Below, piece by piece: positions 35,546-47,939 of a stretch of DNA of 64,000 nt. Below the pieces are notes generated by a model, which was not told where the DNA came from, did not search any database, and worked only from the letters and a program-made list of their open reading frames with translations. The position numbers and the translations under genes are program-made. Every line of letters begins with the position of its first letter. Position 1 is the stretch's first letter. This DNA is from Centropus unirufus (lineage: Eukaryota; Chordata; Aves; Cuculiformes; Centropidae), in contig VYZI01000147.1 of the NCBI GenBank assembly GCA_013397695.1, positions 1,400,777 through 1,464,776 on the forward strand. Reading direction: 5' to 3'.

Positions 35546-36884
35546 TCAAATGTTCAGGTAGTTAAGGCAACATATCTCTATTGACGCTACTTTGATCCCG
35601 GTTTACTCAGACAGGATAGGATCACATTCTATCCTAGGGTGATCAGATACATTGCACATGCAGAAGGAAAAGCTTTTAGGCATTTGACCTGTAATACAAC
35701 ATTTAATCAGTTCTTCATTTCTTAAAACATTATAAGAAATATTTGTCAATATAATAATTTATCCCAATTTTCTTTGTCATGCTGCAGCATAGTTACAAAA
35801 ATATGTTAGCAAAGACAACAAAGGAGCACAGTACAAGTTTCTATCTTTTGGGACTTCATAGAACAGTGTGAATATCTTGTGGAAAAGGAAAGAAAAATAG
35901 ATTGTCAATACAAGTTTTATCAAGCTGCTCGTGTTTGTGCAGCATAATAAACAGTTATACCTTAGACGACCTATCTGACTTGTTAAACATAGTTCAAATG
36001 AACTGCCTGCAGGATGTGGTGCATAAAATTGGAATTCTGGGTCACTGCTGTGAGCAGGGTGAGCATGGCTGAAACCCTTGGGTCAGTAAGACTATGATTT
36101 TTTTTAACAGTTAGAAATATAGAGTATTTCCTTAGAATTACATTTTTTTCTGCATTTTTTTTACAATGCTTAGAGTTAGAACACACTTTCTAAACACACA
36201 CACATAACATTTACCCTTGCAGTGGGTAGATGCCCCAGTAATGACAACTTTTCTGACACCTGAAATGCAAATCCCAGACTTACCTGAGGAATCCTAACAG
36301 ACGAATAACAGCAGCAGAGAGCAGCGGGACCATTTACCATTTGCTACATGAGTGCATTACTCCTACACGCTGCCTTTTCTTACAGAGAACAGCATCACAG
36401 ACAGGCATTTAGGGCAAAAAATCAGATTATGGAGCTTTTGGGGTGTTTTTCAAACTGAAGCTCTCCCTTCACCCTATTTCACATAGGCAACATTCAGAAA
36501 CCGCATTTTGCTGGGAAGACTTCTGGATGGGTGAGGCATTATTTTTGTTTGATTCTGCAGAGTCAATGTGATTAAAAAGCTGTTTTTTAGCAAAGCTTCT
36601 TCAGAAAGGCAGACAAAATCAGTAGGGTTTAAATTTATAGTGGATAGGCAGAGGGCACAGCACCTAACAAAACAGACGATTATCTTTCATTTAACATTAC
36701 AGCTCAATTCATGATTGTTGTACTATCTCAGGGAATCTCAATAAATCTACATATTTTTCCCTAAATAATAATCACTGCCATTCCCACAAGCATGACAAAA
36801 GGCCCAGGGGAGACACCCAGCCTGAATGTGATGCCACCATGGTGTGAGAGAGCACCTGCATCTCCTCACATAGTCTAGTTCAGG

Positions 36885-37978
36885 AGGGGACATGTCACAC
36901 ACAAGGCTGTCACACACACCATGGCTGGGCCCGCTCTGTGAGGGGACACTGGGCTGTCACACACCATGGCTGTACCTAGGCTGTGAGGGGACACTGGGCT
37001 GTCACACACTGTGGCTGTGCCCGCTCTGTGAGGGGACGCTGGGCTGTCACACACCATGGTTGTGAGGGGACACCAAGGCTGTCACACACCGTGGCTGTGA
37101 GGGGACACTGGGCTGTCACACACCATGGCTTTGCCCAGTCTGTGAGGGGACACTGGGCTGTCACAGACTGTGGCTGTGAGGGACATTGGGCTGTCACACA
37201 CCATGGCTGTGCCCAGGCTGTGAGGGGACACTGGGCTGTCACACACACTGTGGCTGGGCCCGGGCTGTGAGGGGACACCAAGGCTTTCACAGACCATGGC
37301 TTTGAGAGGACATGGGGCTGTCACACACCATGGCTGGGCCTGGACTATGAGGGCACACTGAGCTGTCACACACGCCATAGCTGTGCTCGCTCTGTGAGGG
37401 GACACTGGGCTGTCACACACCATAACTGGGCCCAGGCTGTGAGGGGACACGGGGCTGTCACACACACCATGGCTTTGCCCAGTCTGTGAGGGGACACTGG
37501 GCTGTCACACACTGTGGCTGGGAGGGACACTGGGCTGTCACACACACCATGGCTGTACCCAGGCTGTGAAGGGACACTGGGCTGTCACACACCATGGCTG
37601 GGCCCGGGCTGTGAGGGGACACCAAGGCTGTCACACACCATGGCTGTGAGGGGACATTGGGCTGTCACACACCATGGCTGTGCCCAGGCTGTGAGGGGAC
37701 ACTGGGCTGTCACACAGCCTGGCTGTGAGGGGACACTGGGCTGTCACACACCATGGCTGTGAGGGACATTGGGCTGTCACACACACCATGGCTGTGCCCA
37801 GGCTGTGAGGGGACACTGGGCTGTCACACACTGTGGCTGTGAGGGGACACTGGGCTGTCACACACACCATGGCTGTGCCCGCTCTGTGAGGGGACACTGG
37901 GCTGTCACACACCGTGGCTGGGCCCGGGCTGTGAGGGGACACTGGGCTGTCACACAGCGTGGCTGTGAGGACACTGGC
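36885..37978. repeat. minisatellite, about 26 units of 45-47 and 33-35 bp, REDIC1 intron 1
   Basis: A 1.1 kb tandem array. Each unit contains CTGTCACACACCATGGCTG and GTGAGGGGACACTGGG. Long units carry an extra 11-12 bases, TGCCCAGGCTG or TGCCCGCTCTG; short units lack it. Counting from the second copy, the unit order is about L L L S S L S L L S L L L L S L L S L S S L S L L S. Variants such as ACACCAAGG recur at units 5, 10 and 18, which suggests duplication of blocks of several units. Because 45 is a multiple of three, both strands show repetitive open frames with a 15-residue period; I see no reason to call these genes. The array ends 45 nt from the REDIC1 exon 1 donor. Confidence 0.97.
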
Positions 37979-38023
37979 TCAGCACGCAGACATTTCTGGC
38001 CGCCTTGGAAGCCTTTCACTCAC

Positions 38024-38046
38024 CGGCTGCCTCCCACCCAGTTCAT
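38024..38046 (-). CDS. REDIC1: REDIC1 exon 1 (start codon, 23 coding nt)
   Basis: On the - strand, CAGAAA precedes ATG at 38046-38044, with A at -3. The exon encodes MNWVGGS and two bases of an arginine codon before the donor GTGAGT at 38023. The peptide is identical to the start of mammalian C12orf40 as I know it, and exon 2 continues it in frame. The ATG lies at the edge of a G+C-rich region expected to hold the promoter. Confidence 0.95.
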
Positions 38047-38740
38047 TTTCTGCCCCTGGGAAGGAGGAAGGCTGGCCGTGCGCGGAGAGGGAAGGAAACG
38101 GCCACCCCGGAGCCGCTTTCCTCCTCCGGGCAGTGTCACCCGGCCTTCCTGGCGGGCAGCGCCTCCTCCCTGGAGCCAGCTGCTCTCCCTGCCCCCGGGC
38201 TGCCCCGAGCCGGCAGGGGAGCGGCTGGCACGGGCACCGCGGGAGGAGGATGCAGACAGCAAAGCGGGGCGGGCTGCTCAGGGCGCTGCCAACCTTCCCC
38301 TACGGCTGGAGTTGCCATGCAGGCTGCTGCCAGAAGCCCTTGCCCTTTGGCAAGGGAATCCCCCTTGCTGTCCCGAGTGAATCCCTGGAATGGTTCCGCA
38401 GCTGCTGCTTAGTCTTTCAGTCCCGGCTTTGTCGCTGCTACAACCGCCGTAATTCTTAGCGCAAGCGAGAAGCGGCTCCCTCCCCGCCCTGCTCCTCCTC
38501 AGGCAGCCTAGGGGCGATAGCAGGAATCACTGAGCATTTCCTAGGAGGCATAATTGCCCCTGGAGCTGCCTGGTGAGCCTCTGCGTGCTGAGAGCAGAAC
38601 CCGCACCGAGGGCGGCTGCGGGTGCTCCCCGAGCGCTTGGGGCATCTCCACGGCGACGCAGCCCCCCTCGCTCCCTTCGCCGTGACTCAGCTCCACCCTC
38701 GCAGCGGGCGGGGGCTCTCGTTTACAAAAAGACCATTAAA
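38047..38740 (-). promoter_or_regulatory. REDIC1: REDIC1 CpG-island promoter and 5' leader
   Basis: A 0.7 kb G+C- and CpG-rich block directly upstream of the REDIC1 start codon, in contrast to A+T-rich sequence on both outer sides. It holds a GC box (GCGGGGCGGG, 38264-38273) and an AP-1-like TGACTCA at 38683-38689. No TATA box is apparent in REDIC1 orientation. The transcription start cannot be placed. Germline CpG-rich promoters are usual for meiotic genes; bidirectional activity is possible. Confidence 0.65.
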
Positions 38741-39709
38741 ATTGTGCATAAAGCTTTTCCTATGGCGTTATCTTTAGCCTGACATTTTTCAGGGGCCCTG
38801 AAAAATTCACGGGCACAACAGCATGGAGAGGGCTCAGAGCAGATGTCAGGAGCAGAATATTAAAAATCACCCAGCTTTTTTTTTTCTTTTTTTCTTTCTA
38901 ATACTCTTAATTTCGCTGGAGTTATTACAAAATCCACAGCTAGAAGATTCTAAAAGTGAAAAGATCTGGTATTTCTCTAAAATATCACTAATTAAACAGA
39001 ATAAACTTATCAGACAGAATGTTTTATTATTGTGATATTCCCCATTTTCTGATTAGTATACAAAACTGCTTCCTGTAACATTAGATTAAAATCTTCACTG
39101 TAAAATACATCTATATTTTAATTATGTGTGCTGCTACAGCTAAAATGACAGACTGAAAGATTCTTTAACTGATTTCTTCCCTTGAAATGATCCTTTCTAT
39201 TTTGTTTGCATTTCCATTTGGTGTAAATGTTTAACTTGTTAATACTGTGTCTGAAAGGTGGCTTCAAGCATGACATAATCCAATCCCTTTGACTTATATT
39301 TTTCTAAGGTTGTATTGATATTGTCTGTGCCACCCTTAATCTTACTCTTCCATGGCATTATCTGGATTTAGAGAAAGACTACACTTCTCTTTATGTTTAA
39401 TCTATCGGATTTGTAGGTAGCAGTAACTTGTAGAATCCAGATACACACCAGCTTTAATAAATTATTTTTCAATATAAAACATCCTCTCCTCGAATTATTT
39501 TCTATAAAGTTAAAATACCTTTCAAATTGTCATAAAATAAAGAATCAGTTCTTTCTTTACTGAAGGCAAACAGTGATGTACGACCTGAGGTGCTTATGAC
39601 TCTGCATTTCCAGTGTCAAAATATTGCACCTTGACTGTCAACACTTGAAAACTTCGAAAAAAAATATTAGAATTCTTTAATGTTGTCTTACTTTCAAGGA
39701 ATCGCAGTA

Positions 39710-39751
39710 CATCATCATCATAATTATTATTATAATTATTTATTTATTTTC
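39710..39751. repeat. ATC/ATT/ATTT simple repeat
   Basis: Four ATC triplets followed by ATT-type triplets and ATTT tetramers. Low complexity, intergenic. Confidence 0.9.
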
Positions 39752-42059
39752 AAAGGTCATGAGTTTCATGGTGCTTAGTGGCTTCTCTGGGAAGCAAAGT
39801 ATAGAACAAGGGGACTTCCTCCATGTGTCAGAACTGAAATTTGAAGAAGAAAAAAGCCTTGACGATTTCCCTTTTTGGTAACTTTGTAACAGCCACTCTT
39901 CAGAACAACTACATCTCATGTTCCTTTGTTAAGAAAGCCTCACACAGAATCTTCTCCAGAACAGCTTTCCAACCGTTGATAAAATAACTGCAGCTGTAGT
40001 CCTCTAGCACTTGAGTTTTCCCCTCTGATGGGCTTCTTCATCATCAGATCAGCTCTAATTATATGCGATGTAGCAAAGCAGTCCGAAGCAGTGCACACCA
40101 TCTATCTGATGCGAGGCTGTATTCCTCCATGAAGGCTGGCATTGAAACACGGACCTTGCAAATTTTGGCTCCCAGCTTTTAGTAAGTCCTCACAGAATTC
40201 CTGTATAATTGAGTAAGGGGTGAAGGTGATCTTCCGACAGGTCACTCAGGGCACCTAAGTTAGGCTCCTACTCTGTGTCCCAACACACAGACAGGAAGCA
40301 GCTAAGATAACTGAAACTGCATGAAGACAAAGCGTGTGCCACTGCCTGTGGTGGTATTGTACCCTGGAGATTTGAATACTCTTCTATCCCTCAGCCAGCT
40401 AGTCTTTGCCTTGAGTGAACTGACACTGCTTATGGAAAATTTCTTGTCCACTAGAGGCAGTGAGAAAGAGAAAAAAAGATGTGTTTCAAATGATTTCTTT
40501 GTACTAACTGCAAACGGTTCTCATGTTTCTTAATTAATCTTCCACTGTAACATTACTTCGCAGCAAGTGCCCTCCTCTAGTGCTCATTATAACAAAAGAT
40601 TACCAAGCAGATGAATGTGCAGTAAAAAAAGAGCCTGGGGATTCTCACAGTTGGGTTTAAATATTTTACAACATTACCAATCCTTTTTGTGTCAATTGAA
40701 TGTATTTTAAGTTTTGCCCAAAGTGTTTGATCTTGATATCTAGTATGAGGTAACTAAACCAAACTGTAGATAACCGTGTAAAAGCTGCAGAGTAACCAAA
40801 ATGCTTTTTAATCCTCTGTCCAGGGTAGGAATTCTGGTACTTTTAAATGCCAGAACACACTTATTTCAGTGCCTAAATATTGACCTAATTATCTAATGCT
40901 AGGAATGCAAGACTGAAAAATATGGGTGTGTTCCAAGTGGAAGCTTTTGTTTGGTTATCCCAGTGCTTAAACTCTGCTTGTTTACAGAGTTGCGTGGTTT
41001 TCTCCCAGTCAATGTTCCCCTGCCTGTTTTCCTGCTTCAGAGACCAACTTAAGGATAAATTAATACTATCCGTTGGGTGTTTCATTGCAACTTCCTTGGT
41101 GATTTGCCCTAAAAGGGTTCTTTTAAAAAGACGGCTGGGATATTGTAAAATCCGAGGAGTTTTAAAACAGAAGACAAAACTTGTTATAAAAGCAAAGTTC
41201 CCCCTTTAAAAGGTTCCTCTTGAAAGACAGAATTCTCAGTTTAATTAAAAGTCCTTCATTCATTCATCCATCTTTAAAGGGGAGAGGTATTTTTTATTTA
41301 CCCTAAGGACATTAATTTGAAGTATTCTAGAAACTGCAGAAAGTCCATGGATTTTTATATATTACCACAAAACACGAATCTTCAGCCAAATATCTAAAGA
41401 AAAAGACAATGGGCTTCCTTATGTATCAGCATTGGATTAGAAAAATGACAGTAAATTTCTTCGTGAGTTTCCTAACATAGTGAACCAACCTCGTCAGAGA
41501 GAAGCACATAATGTACATGAGCTGAAAATCAAAAGTTGGGAAGAAGATAGGTTCGGATCTAAATGTCAAACCACCAGCCATAACAGTATATGAACACATT
41601 GCTATATGTAGACATTATATTCTTAGATGATATCATGTAGCTGGATTCTTTTTCACAGAATGAGCCCTGAAAACAAATTGCAGTCTGGTTTATGCAGAAC
41701 AGTACAAGTCCAGAATCTTACGCTGGAAGCCTCCTCTTTATAAAAACAATATTTCTACAAAGAGCAACAATGACCCAAGAATCCTCTATAGTTGTGCTAA
41801 ACTCCAGTAAGGGAACAATGTGAAGCTTGTTAAAAACAAATTGGGAGAGTTACAGGAATTAAAAACTTACATGTGGCTAGGAGAAAGCTGAAGGACACCA
41901 GACTTGAAGCAAATGTTCTGAACCATAGCAAAAAGCTACACTGCATTCAAATGCAGATAACAGAAACAGAAACTTTGATAAACATAAAAATACAATTAGA
42001 TAGGCCAAAAGTAATTTAGGAAACAAGTAGACAAAGAAACCAAACTACTAAATAATTCT

Positions 42060-43215
42060 TCTCACATGTTAACCAGGAGCAAAAGCCTGCAAGAAAGCCT
42101 ATAGGGCCAGTTGATGACCAAGGCACAACATGAGTGCTCAGAGGAGTCACAAATGTTCCAGAAAAGATAAATTAAGGGGTTTGCATCAGTATTCATTGAT
42201 GAAGAAACTGGGGAGAGCTTTATGCAGGAATCTTTTCTGGGGAACTCGGCAGAGGATCTGTCCAAAGTGGAAAGAACAAATGATGAGGTCAAAATGTCCT
42301 TATCAAGACAGAATGAACACTAGCATTGCATCCAGACTAAATGGCAGTCACTGAAGAGTTCTCTCATGCAGCAGTGTGTAAGGAGCCACTTCAGCCTGAC
42401 TTAGTTTTGGAAACTAGATGTCAGCAAATGTGGCACAATTTAAAAATCCAGAAAGCCTACTTCTGTTTCACAAAAAATAACAGGAACTATGACATGGGCC
42501 ACTATGTGAAGAGCCAGCATGGCTTCTGTAGGTGGAACTGCTGTCTCAAGAGCATGTAGAAAGTGACTGCTGTAATCTTGGTGGTTTTAATTAAGGCTGT
42601 TTACATCTGATACTGAAGGTTTTGAGGAAACCCATAAAATCAAAGGGAAGGTCCTGACACTGGCTAAAATACAAGAAAGAGTGGAGAGAATACTTAGTGC
42701 ATCCACACACCCAGAGACTAGAGAGGATATGGAATAGAGGCTGACAAACTCACGAGTGATATGGAAAAGTTGGGAAGGAGGGTGAGAGAGAGAGCTCCAT
42801 GACTGAATGCCTCTTCCAGAACAGGCATAGGTGGCCATAAAGCGGAGCTTGTGGGATCTGGGGTCAAAACAAGCAGAAAGGAATGGTTCTTCATGTACAT
42901 GCTGGCAGATATGAGGAACTGCTTGCTAAATTATGTTATTATTTACATAAGAGTTCATATGAGTTCAAGAGAGACCAGACAAGCACTTGTAAGACTGGAA
43001 TATTTCATAGTAAAAAAACTGTCTTATGAAATTTTTACAGCTGAAAATGGCCAGAGGTTGGGAGAGTATAAAAGCTACAGCAGGAGAGGTAGCGTCATAT
43101 GTCATTCCAAATCTTATTCTTCCTCAGGTATCTTATTGGAGTTATTATTAGAGATAGAATACTGTGTTTGGTAGAGCACTGGCCTGAGCTAATTTGCTTA
43201 TTCTTAATATTCAGA
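42060..43215 (+). mobile_element. old CR1 LINE, internal region to 3' end
   Basis: Collinear degraded CR1 features on the + strand: AGGGCCAGTTGATGACCAAG near the left end, AGCCTGACTTAG, CCAGCATGGCTTCTGTA, AAGAGAGACCAGACAAGCAC and the 3' part with AGAGCACTGGCCTGAGC. This is the usual order from the reverse-transcriptase region to the 3' UTR. All frames are broken and similarity is patchy, so it is an ancient fossil; the left border may extend to about 41.9 kb. The subfamily cannot be named by eye. Confidence 0.7.
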
Positions 43216-43574
43216 AATCTCTCAACTAGAAGTTAATCAGTAGATTCTGGCAAATTATATTCTCGTTGTCTTACCTATGAGCTGCAACCCCTCAAATAGA
43301 TTTTTGAGGCATGACAAAAGGGTGGCAGCAGATCTCCTGTTTGGGGTGCCTGACTAGGAAAGATTATTTTGGGGGGTTTATTCCTACCTGCACTTCTGCA
43401 GAAAAGAGCACTGGCTCTGCTGCATTGCTAATGTAACATTGCTAATTTTACCACTCACACCTATAAATATTGCACTTGGGAGGTAGCTTGTTTACTCTGC
43501 CTTTGAGCAAAGGGTTAATAAAGAAATATTAGCATTTTCTTCAGATGATCTGAGAACAGAAACCCTCACAGATC

Positions 43575-43618
43575 AAACAAAAAAACAAAAAACAAAAAAA
43601 ACAAACAAAAAAAACCCC
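43575..43618. repeat. A-rich CAAA/CAAAA repeat
   Basis: An interrupted run of CAAA to CAAAAAAA motifs. Low complexity; no element recognised before it. Confidence 0.85.
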
Positions 43619-45107
43619 AAACAATATAATGCATGTGAGACTTCTGAAGGCATAAAATAGACATATGCTTCCCATAATAGTATTTTTCTGGAATTGCTGG
43701 GTTCAGCTGAGTTTTCTGTATGAAATAAGAAATAAATGTCACAAGAGGAATATGCCTTAAAAATGCACATATTGAAACTTTTAAGTACTAAAGCATAAAC
43801 ATTAAAAATACAATTCTCTGTCTGAGATCATTAGTCAGCAGTTCACAGTGGTTGAAGAGGATGACACTGACCTTCTCTATCCTTGGCCTTTTCCTTCTCT
43901 CTCTGTAAAGGGAAAATGACTTGTTTACACTTCTTTCTAGAGACATATTCTGTCTAGAATCATGCTGTTCTAGGAAGTCAGAACTGTTTGTGATCTGTCT
44001 GCTATTGATTGTATCGGCATCCAGACTAGTTGAAAATCCCATATGAATAAAATAATGTAACCTATAAGACATGCAGAACTTAAATTCAGAGGACAGAATA
44101 AGGGGAAGAGGACTACTGGGGAAGGAACGCCCCCCCATATGCACCATCTCTATGGTGTCTATGCTCTGGAGTAAAACAACAGAGCAGGACCTTCCCATTT
44201 TTCCTCTCCTCTCTCCCTTCTTGCTGGAACCCATCTCTGCCTAGTCTGGGGACCATACAGATTTATTATGAACAAAAAAGTAGGAACCAACTGTTTGGCA
44301 GGATCAGGTCAGCTTCTTGCTCGGCTTGGGACTCCAGATCCTAGACGAATTACAGTTTCTGGATATTCTCCTGTGGTGTGTGGTTTAGCTTCTCTAAACC
44401 AGGCAGAATAAACAGACAAGTTCTGCTGCTATGAATTTGAAATCAAAGGTCAGATACTTATCACTCTTTTCTGATGAAAAGGTCTAATTTGTCACTGGTT
44501 TGCCTTGATGTTGCAAACTGAATCTGTGGCTGTATTTCTGTACTTATGTAAGTGATTACATTAATGTCAATAGAGACTTTGGAAGTCCTTCAGAGTAAGG
44601 TATTTACTTGAATAACGGATCTTACGGTCATCCCCTGACGAATTTGGCTCAAATCAAGGCCTGCTATTCCCGTGCAGCTCAAAATAAAAGAGAAAAACAA
44701 AATCTTCTAGCTCACCACATTACAGTGCATCATATTTTGGAAATGATTTTTGGTTCAGTATTAGTATGTAATTGAAAACAATGGGCACTGTGTGGATTCA
44801 CATTTTACATTTCACATATGCTTCACCCACATATAAACAATTATGTACTTCATGCATGATATACATGTATTTAATTGTTAAATATCCCAAATAGCATTGA
44901 TACAAAAAGCATGATGTATATCTATTATTTCAGTGGTTTTATTTTGTGTGTCTTTATGGCATAGTGGATAACTCTGTAAGCAGTGAGGAAATTCTAGTTT
45001 TCTGCAAAAATTGATGTTACAGCCTCTGGACTCCTGTATTAGGAGCATATAAGGCATGAGGCAAGGAGCCTTATGCTTCAAAAATGTACTTTTTATTTTT
45101 TCAGACA

Positions 45108-45354
45108 TTCATAGAATCACAGACTCATAGAATTGTTTGGTTGGAAAAGATCTTTGAGATCATCGAGTCCACCTGTTCCTGTCCACTGCTAAACCATATA
45201 CCTGAGCACCTCATCTACCCATCATTTAAATACCTCCAGGGACGGTGACTCAACCACCTCCCTAAGCAGCCTCTGCCACTGCCTGTTGACCCTTTTGCTG
45301 AAGAAATTTTTCCTGATGTCTAATGTGAACTTCCCCTGCTGCAACTTGAGGCTG
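45108..45354 (-). mobile_element. CR1 LINE 3' end
   Basis: On the + strand it begins ATAGAATCACAGACTCATAG, then TTGGTTGGAAAAGATCTTTG, AGATCATCGAGTCCA, CACCTCCCTAAGCAGCCT and TTTTTCCTGATGTCTAATGT. This is the avian CR1 3' end read in reverse. Similarity fades after GAGGCTGT at 45354, though weak CR1-like text may continue to about 45450. It is a 5'-truncated insertion about 3 kb upstream of the ABCD2 promoter region. Confidence 0.92.
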
Positions 45355-47520
45355 TAAGGGTTTAAAAAATAATCCTTGTGTGAAGGCTGAAGAACGAACA
45401 CCTCTCACACAACCTGCGTGTTCCAAGCCCACTACCTCCATCGCAATCACAAATTTGTGCAAAGATGAAGCTCTGGAGTGACAGTCAGTGAGCATAAAAT
45501 AGAAGACAAAAAAAAGAGGCACCAATGTTGTTGTGATTACAGTCGGGTTCCTACCTGTCCATACATTCATGGAGTTCAGTTATCCTGCTATTCATTGTTT
45601 CCGTTTCTGCGTGATGGTTGTATCCAAGCACATTCCTATTGACAGTGGTGCTGTTACTACAGTCATCCAAGCACTGTTTGGATAATAAACAATTTTAATT
45701 TTGTAGCTGGAAGCAGAATTATGGCATCCTGCTCCCCTGGAACACTGACTTAAAAGAGTGAAAAATTACTACAGCATATTAAATAAATATAAAAATAGGA
45801 TAAGCTTCTTTTACTCTTCTTCAGTTATTAGTTGCTATATGCAGGAAATACATACAAGTTATTTCACTGTGTTTGATGAAAACTAACCATCTGGCTTGTA
45901 ACTAATCACTCGGCACTAAAAAAAATAGTTATCTGGTCCTCCTTAAGAGAGGATAACTCCCAAAATATTCTGGTTCTAATATCAACATCCTCCCTACCCC
46001 ACAGCTTCAGGTATTTGAACTTATTTGGTCGCACTTATCTTCAAAAATTTATTATAATAAAGTCGGTAGCAACAGTGGAGGCAAAAGAGCACTGAACAGT
46101 GCATCATTATTACTGCAGCTCTGGTAATTATTTTTCCAGTAATACTGAGAAATTTTATTACAACTAAATATACTAAAATTGCTGCCTTCACTGCTGAAAA
46201 AGAAAATCTACCACCTAAGGCCATGTTCCACAAAGAGGAGTTTGTGCATGGATTACAGAGTGGGACCTGAGCACAGCAAAAATCTCAAGGCAGCAAGAAC
46301 AGAAGAAAGGATGCATTTAACACAACAGTTTAGGCTTTTCTTTCAAAATAGGAAAATACATGTTTTTTGTTGACTGAAACACTGCGTGGTCAGATTCGGG
46401 TTACTTAGATGTTCCCACAGATGTAACAATGGTGTGTACGCCTGTGCGTAACCACCACGTCACCAAAAGCTTCAGTCCTCCAGCTTGTTGCAAAGTGAAA
46501 GGTCAGCAGATAGACAGAACTGAAAGAGAGCTGTGAACTTTCCTCTTGGTAAGAAAATGCTAGAGTAATGGAATATTGCAAATAACTGTGGTTTGGCAAA
46601 ATCTGAGAGCATGCTGTGTTACACACAAGCCAGAATGGGAAGTATCCAACTGGAGATCATGAGTAAAAAGCAACAAACTCCAAGCAAAGCAGTTTCTTAG
46701 CCAGCTTATCTTGTCAGCAGCTTTTGTGGGCTGAAAAACCCATTTTACTGACCAATCTGTAGCGCACTTCAGTACTCTGCAGTGAAGCCAGGCCTATTCA
46801 GTAACTAAAAACTTAGCTGTACTGCTCTAGCTCAGCTTTTGACACTTTCCCAGCTTTATTCAAACCGTATATTAAAAAAGAACTAAAACCTACAAAGATC
46901 TCCACCCAGGTCTCTACCTTGTCCCCACCAGCAAAAAGTCTAAGAAGCCCCAGGATTACCCCACACCTTCTCTGTGTGACTTTCCAGCAGCCCATTGTGG
47001 ACACAATTTGTGCAGCCTCCTAGGAAGGGGTGAGAAGCCGCTCTTGGTCTTCTCTTGCCAGTCTGGGGTTACTGGGCTTTTTGGAAGGCAACCAGATAAG
47101 TGGTGCCTGATTTTTAGAAGCAAGGCGCTATCAGTTCTTCATCCTGAAGCTTTTGTTGCTATCCAAGCACCACCACCGCGCTCTGCCAGAAGGCGACTGG
47201 TCGAGAACAGCAACGTGACTTGATTTAACTCTGCATGTGCCGAGCTGCGGCGAGGTAGGCGGCCCCGCTCTCCCAGGGAAAGGCTGCGCTCCTCAGCTCT
47301 CCTGTAAACACCTGCCATGGCACATCCCCATCCCCTAAACCGATGCTTCACCACCTCCCAGCTGATGCAGCTGCTTTATTCTTCATTTTGAAAGTGTGAA
47401 AGGATCCAAAGTATTTCGAAGCGCTCCCACTGTAATTTTAAATACGGTAACTTTCCCAAACAAATGAAGGAGTAGAAGTAAGAGATTAGGGAGAGAGAAG
47501 GATACAGGAGCAAGGCAGCT

Positions 47521-47939
47521 GCCTCTCCTGACAATTCCTTTGTGGGAATTTAACCTGCTTTTGCTGCAGGGACCGATCGGTCGGGGATGTTTTCCTCCAG
47601 CAGCGCTTCAACACCACAATCCCAGCTTCCCTTTGACGAGAGGGCAGGAAATAATTTGCGCCTATTTTGCAAGCGCTGCCCGCGTCCTGCCCGGCCACAT
47701 TCCCGACCCCGCAGCCCCGTCCCCCCGGGAAGGGCTGGGGCGGGGGTCGCGGTGCCACGGCTGCCGCTCGGCCCCGGCTCCCCCCGCCGCCGCCGTCCCC
47801 CGCCCCCCGCGCCGCTGGCGGGGCCGGAGGCGGCGCCTGCTCCGCAGGGCAGGCGGAAGGAAAGGGCTGGCCGCAGCCTCCGGCGAGCGGGGCGAAACCG
47901 GGGCGAGCGCCGCGGCCCCGCTGGGCGGCTGGGACCGGG
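47521..47939. other. G+C-rich ABCD2 upstream flank
   Basis: CpG-rich sequence, increasingly rich from 47.7 kb, forming the left shoulder of the ABCD2 CpG island. Long frames on both strands here (to 269 codons) continue into the tandem repeat and are composed of Pro/Arg/Gly/Ala, as expected from composition alone. Confidence 0.55.

Larger units (their letters stand above)
20403..38046 (-). other. REDIC1: REDIC1 (C12orf40) gene, complete 13-exon coding model
   Basis: REDIC1, formerly C12orf40, is a germ-cell nuclear protein reported in mammals to act at meiotic recombination intermediates and to be needed for class I crossovers. The assignment rests on the start peptide MNWVGGSRSRV, the downstream KSKMK...SAVSLDLLNLY block, RKPVHV, SSRSPSYSPRQTES and a C-terminal GLQTD/VAIQC block. 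These all match my knowledge of the vertebrate protein, and the position between SLC2A13 and ABCD2 agrees. Thirteen coding exons join with consistent phases (23, 40, 136, 133, 67, 201, 107, 563, 73, 61, 70, 83 and 624 nt including the stop) to 2181 nt, or 726 residues. The human protein is about 650. No transmembrane segment or enzyme domain is seen; the chain is basic and serine-rich, probably largely disordered. Middle exons are less conserved and rest mostly on splice sites and phase. Confidence 0.88.
38741..47520. other. intergenic region between divergent REDIC1 and ABCD2
   Basis: About 8.8 kb, mostly A+T-rich, with no supportable gene. It contains an ATC/ATT-rich simple repeat, two CR1 elements and an A-rich stretch, listed separately. 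Apparent frames at 42.1-43.2 kb come from CR1. Composition shifts to G+C-rich from about 47.0 kb; a donor-like GAG/GTAGGC at about 47250 could belong to an upstream non-coding exon, without other support. Confidence 0.6.

Noticed and set aside
36976..38380. Long repetitive frames on both strands (up to 203 codons, 15-residue period)
   Set aside because: They arise because the 45-bp minisatellite unit is a multiple of three. The + strand frame runs antisense through REDIC1 exon 1. No independent coding evidence.
47240..47270. Donor-like GGCGAG/GTAGGC upstream of ABCD2, as an extra 5' exon
   Set aside because: A single donor-like match in G+C-rich sequence with no acceptor partner or leader evidence.
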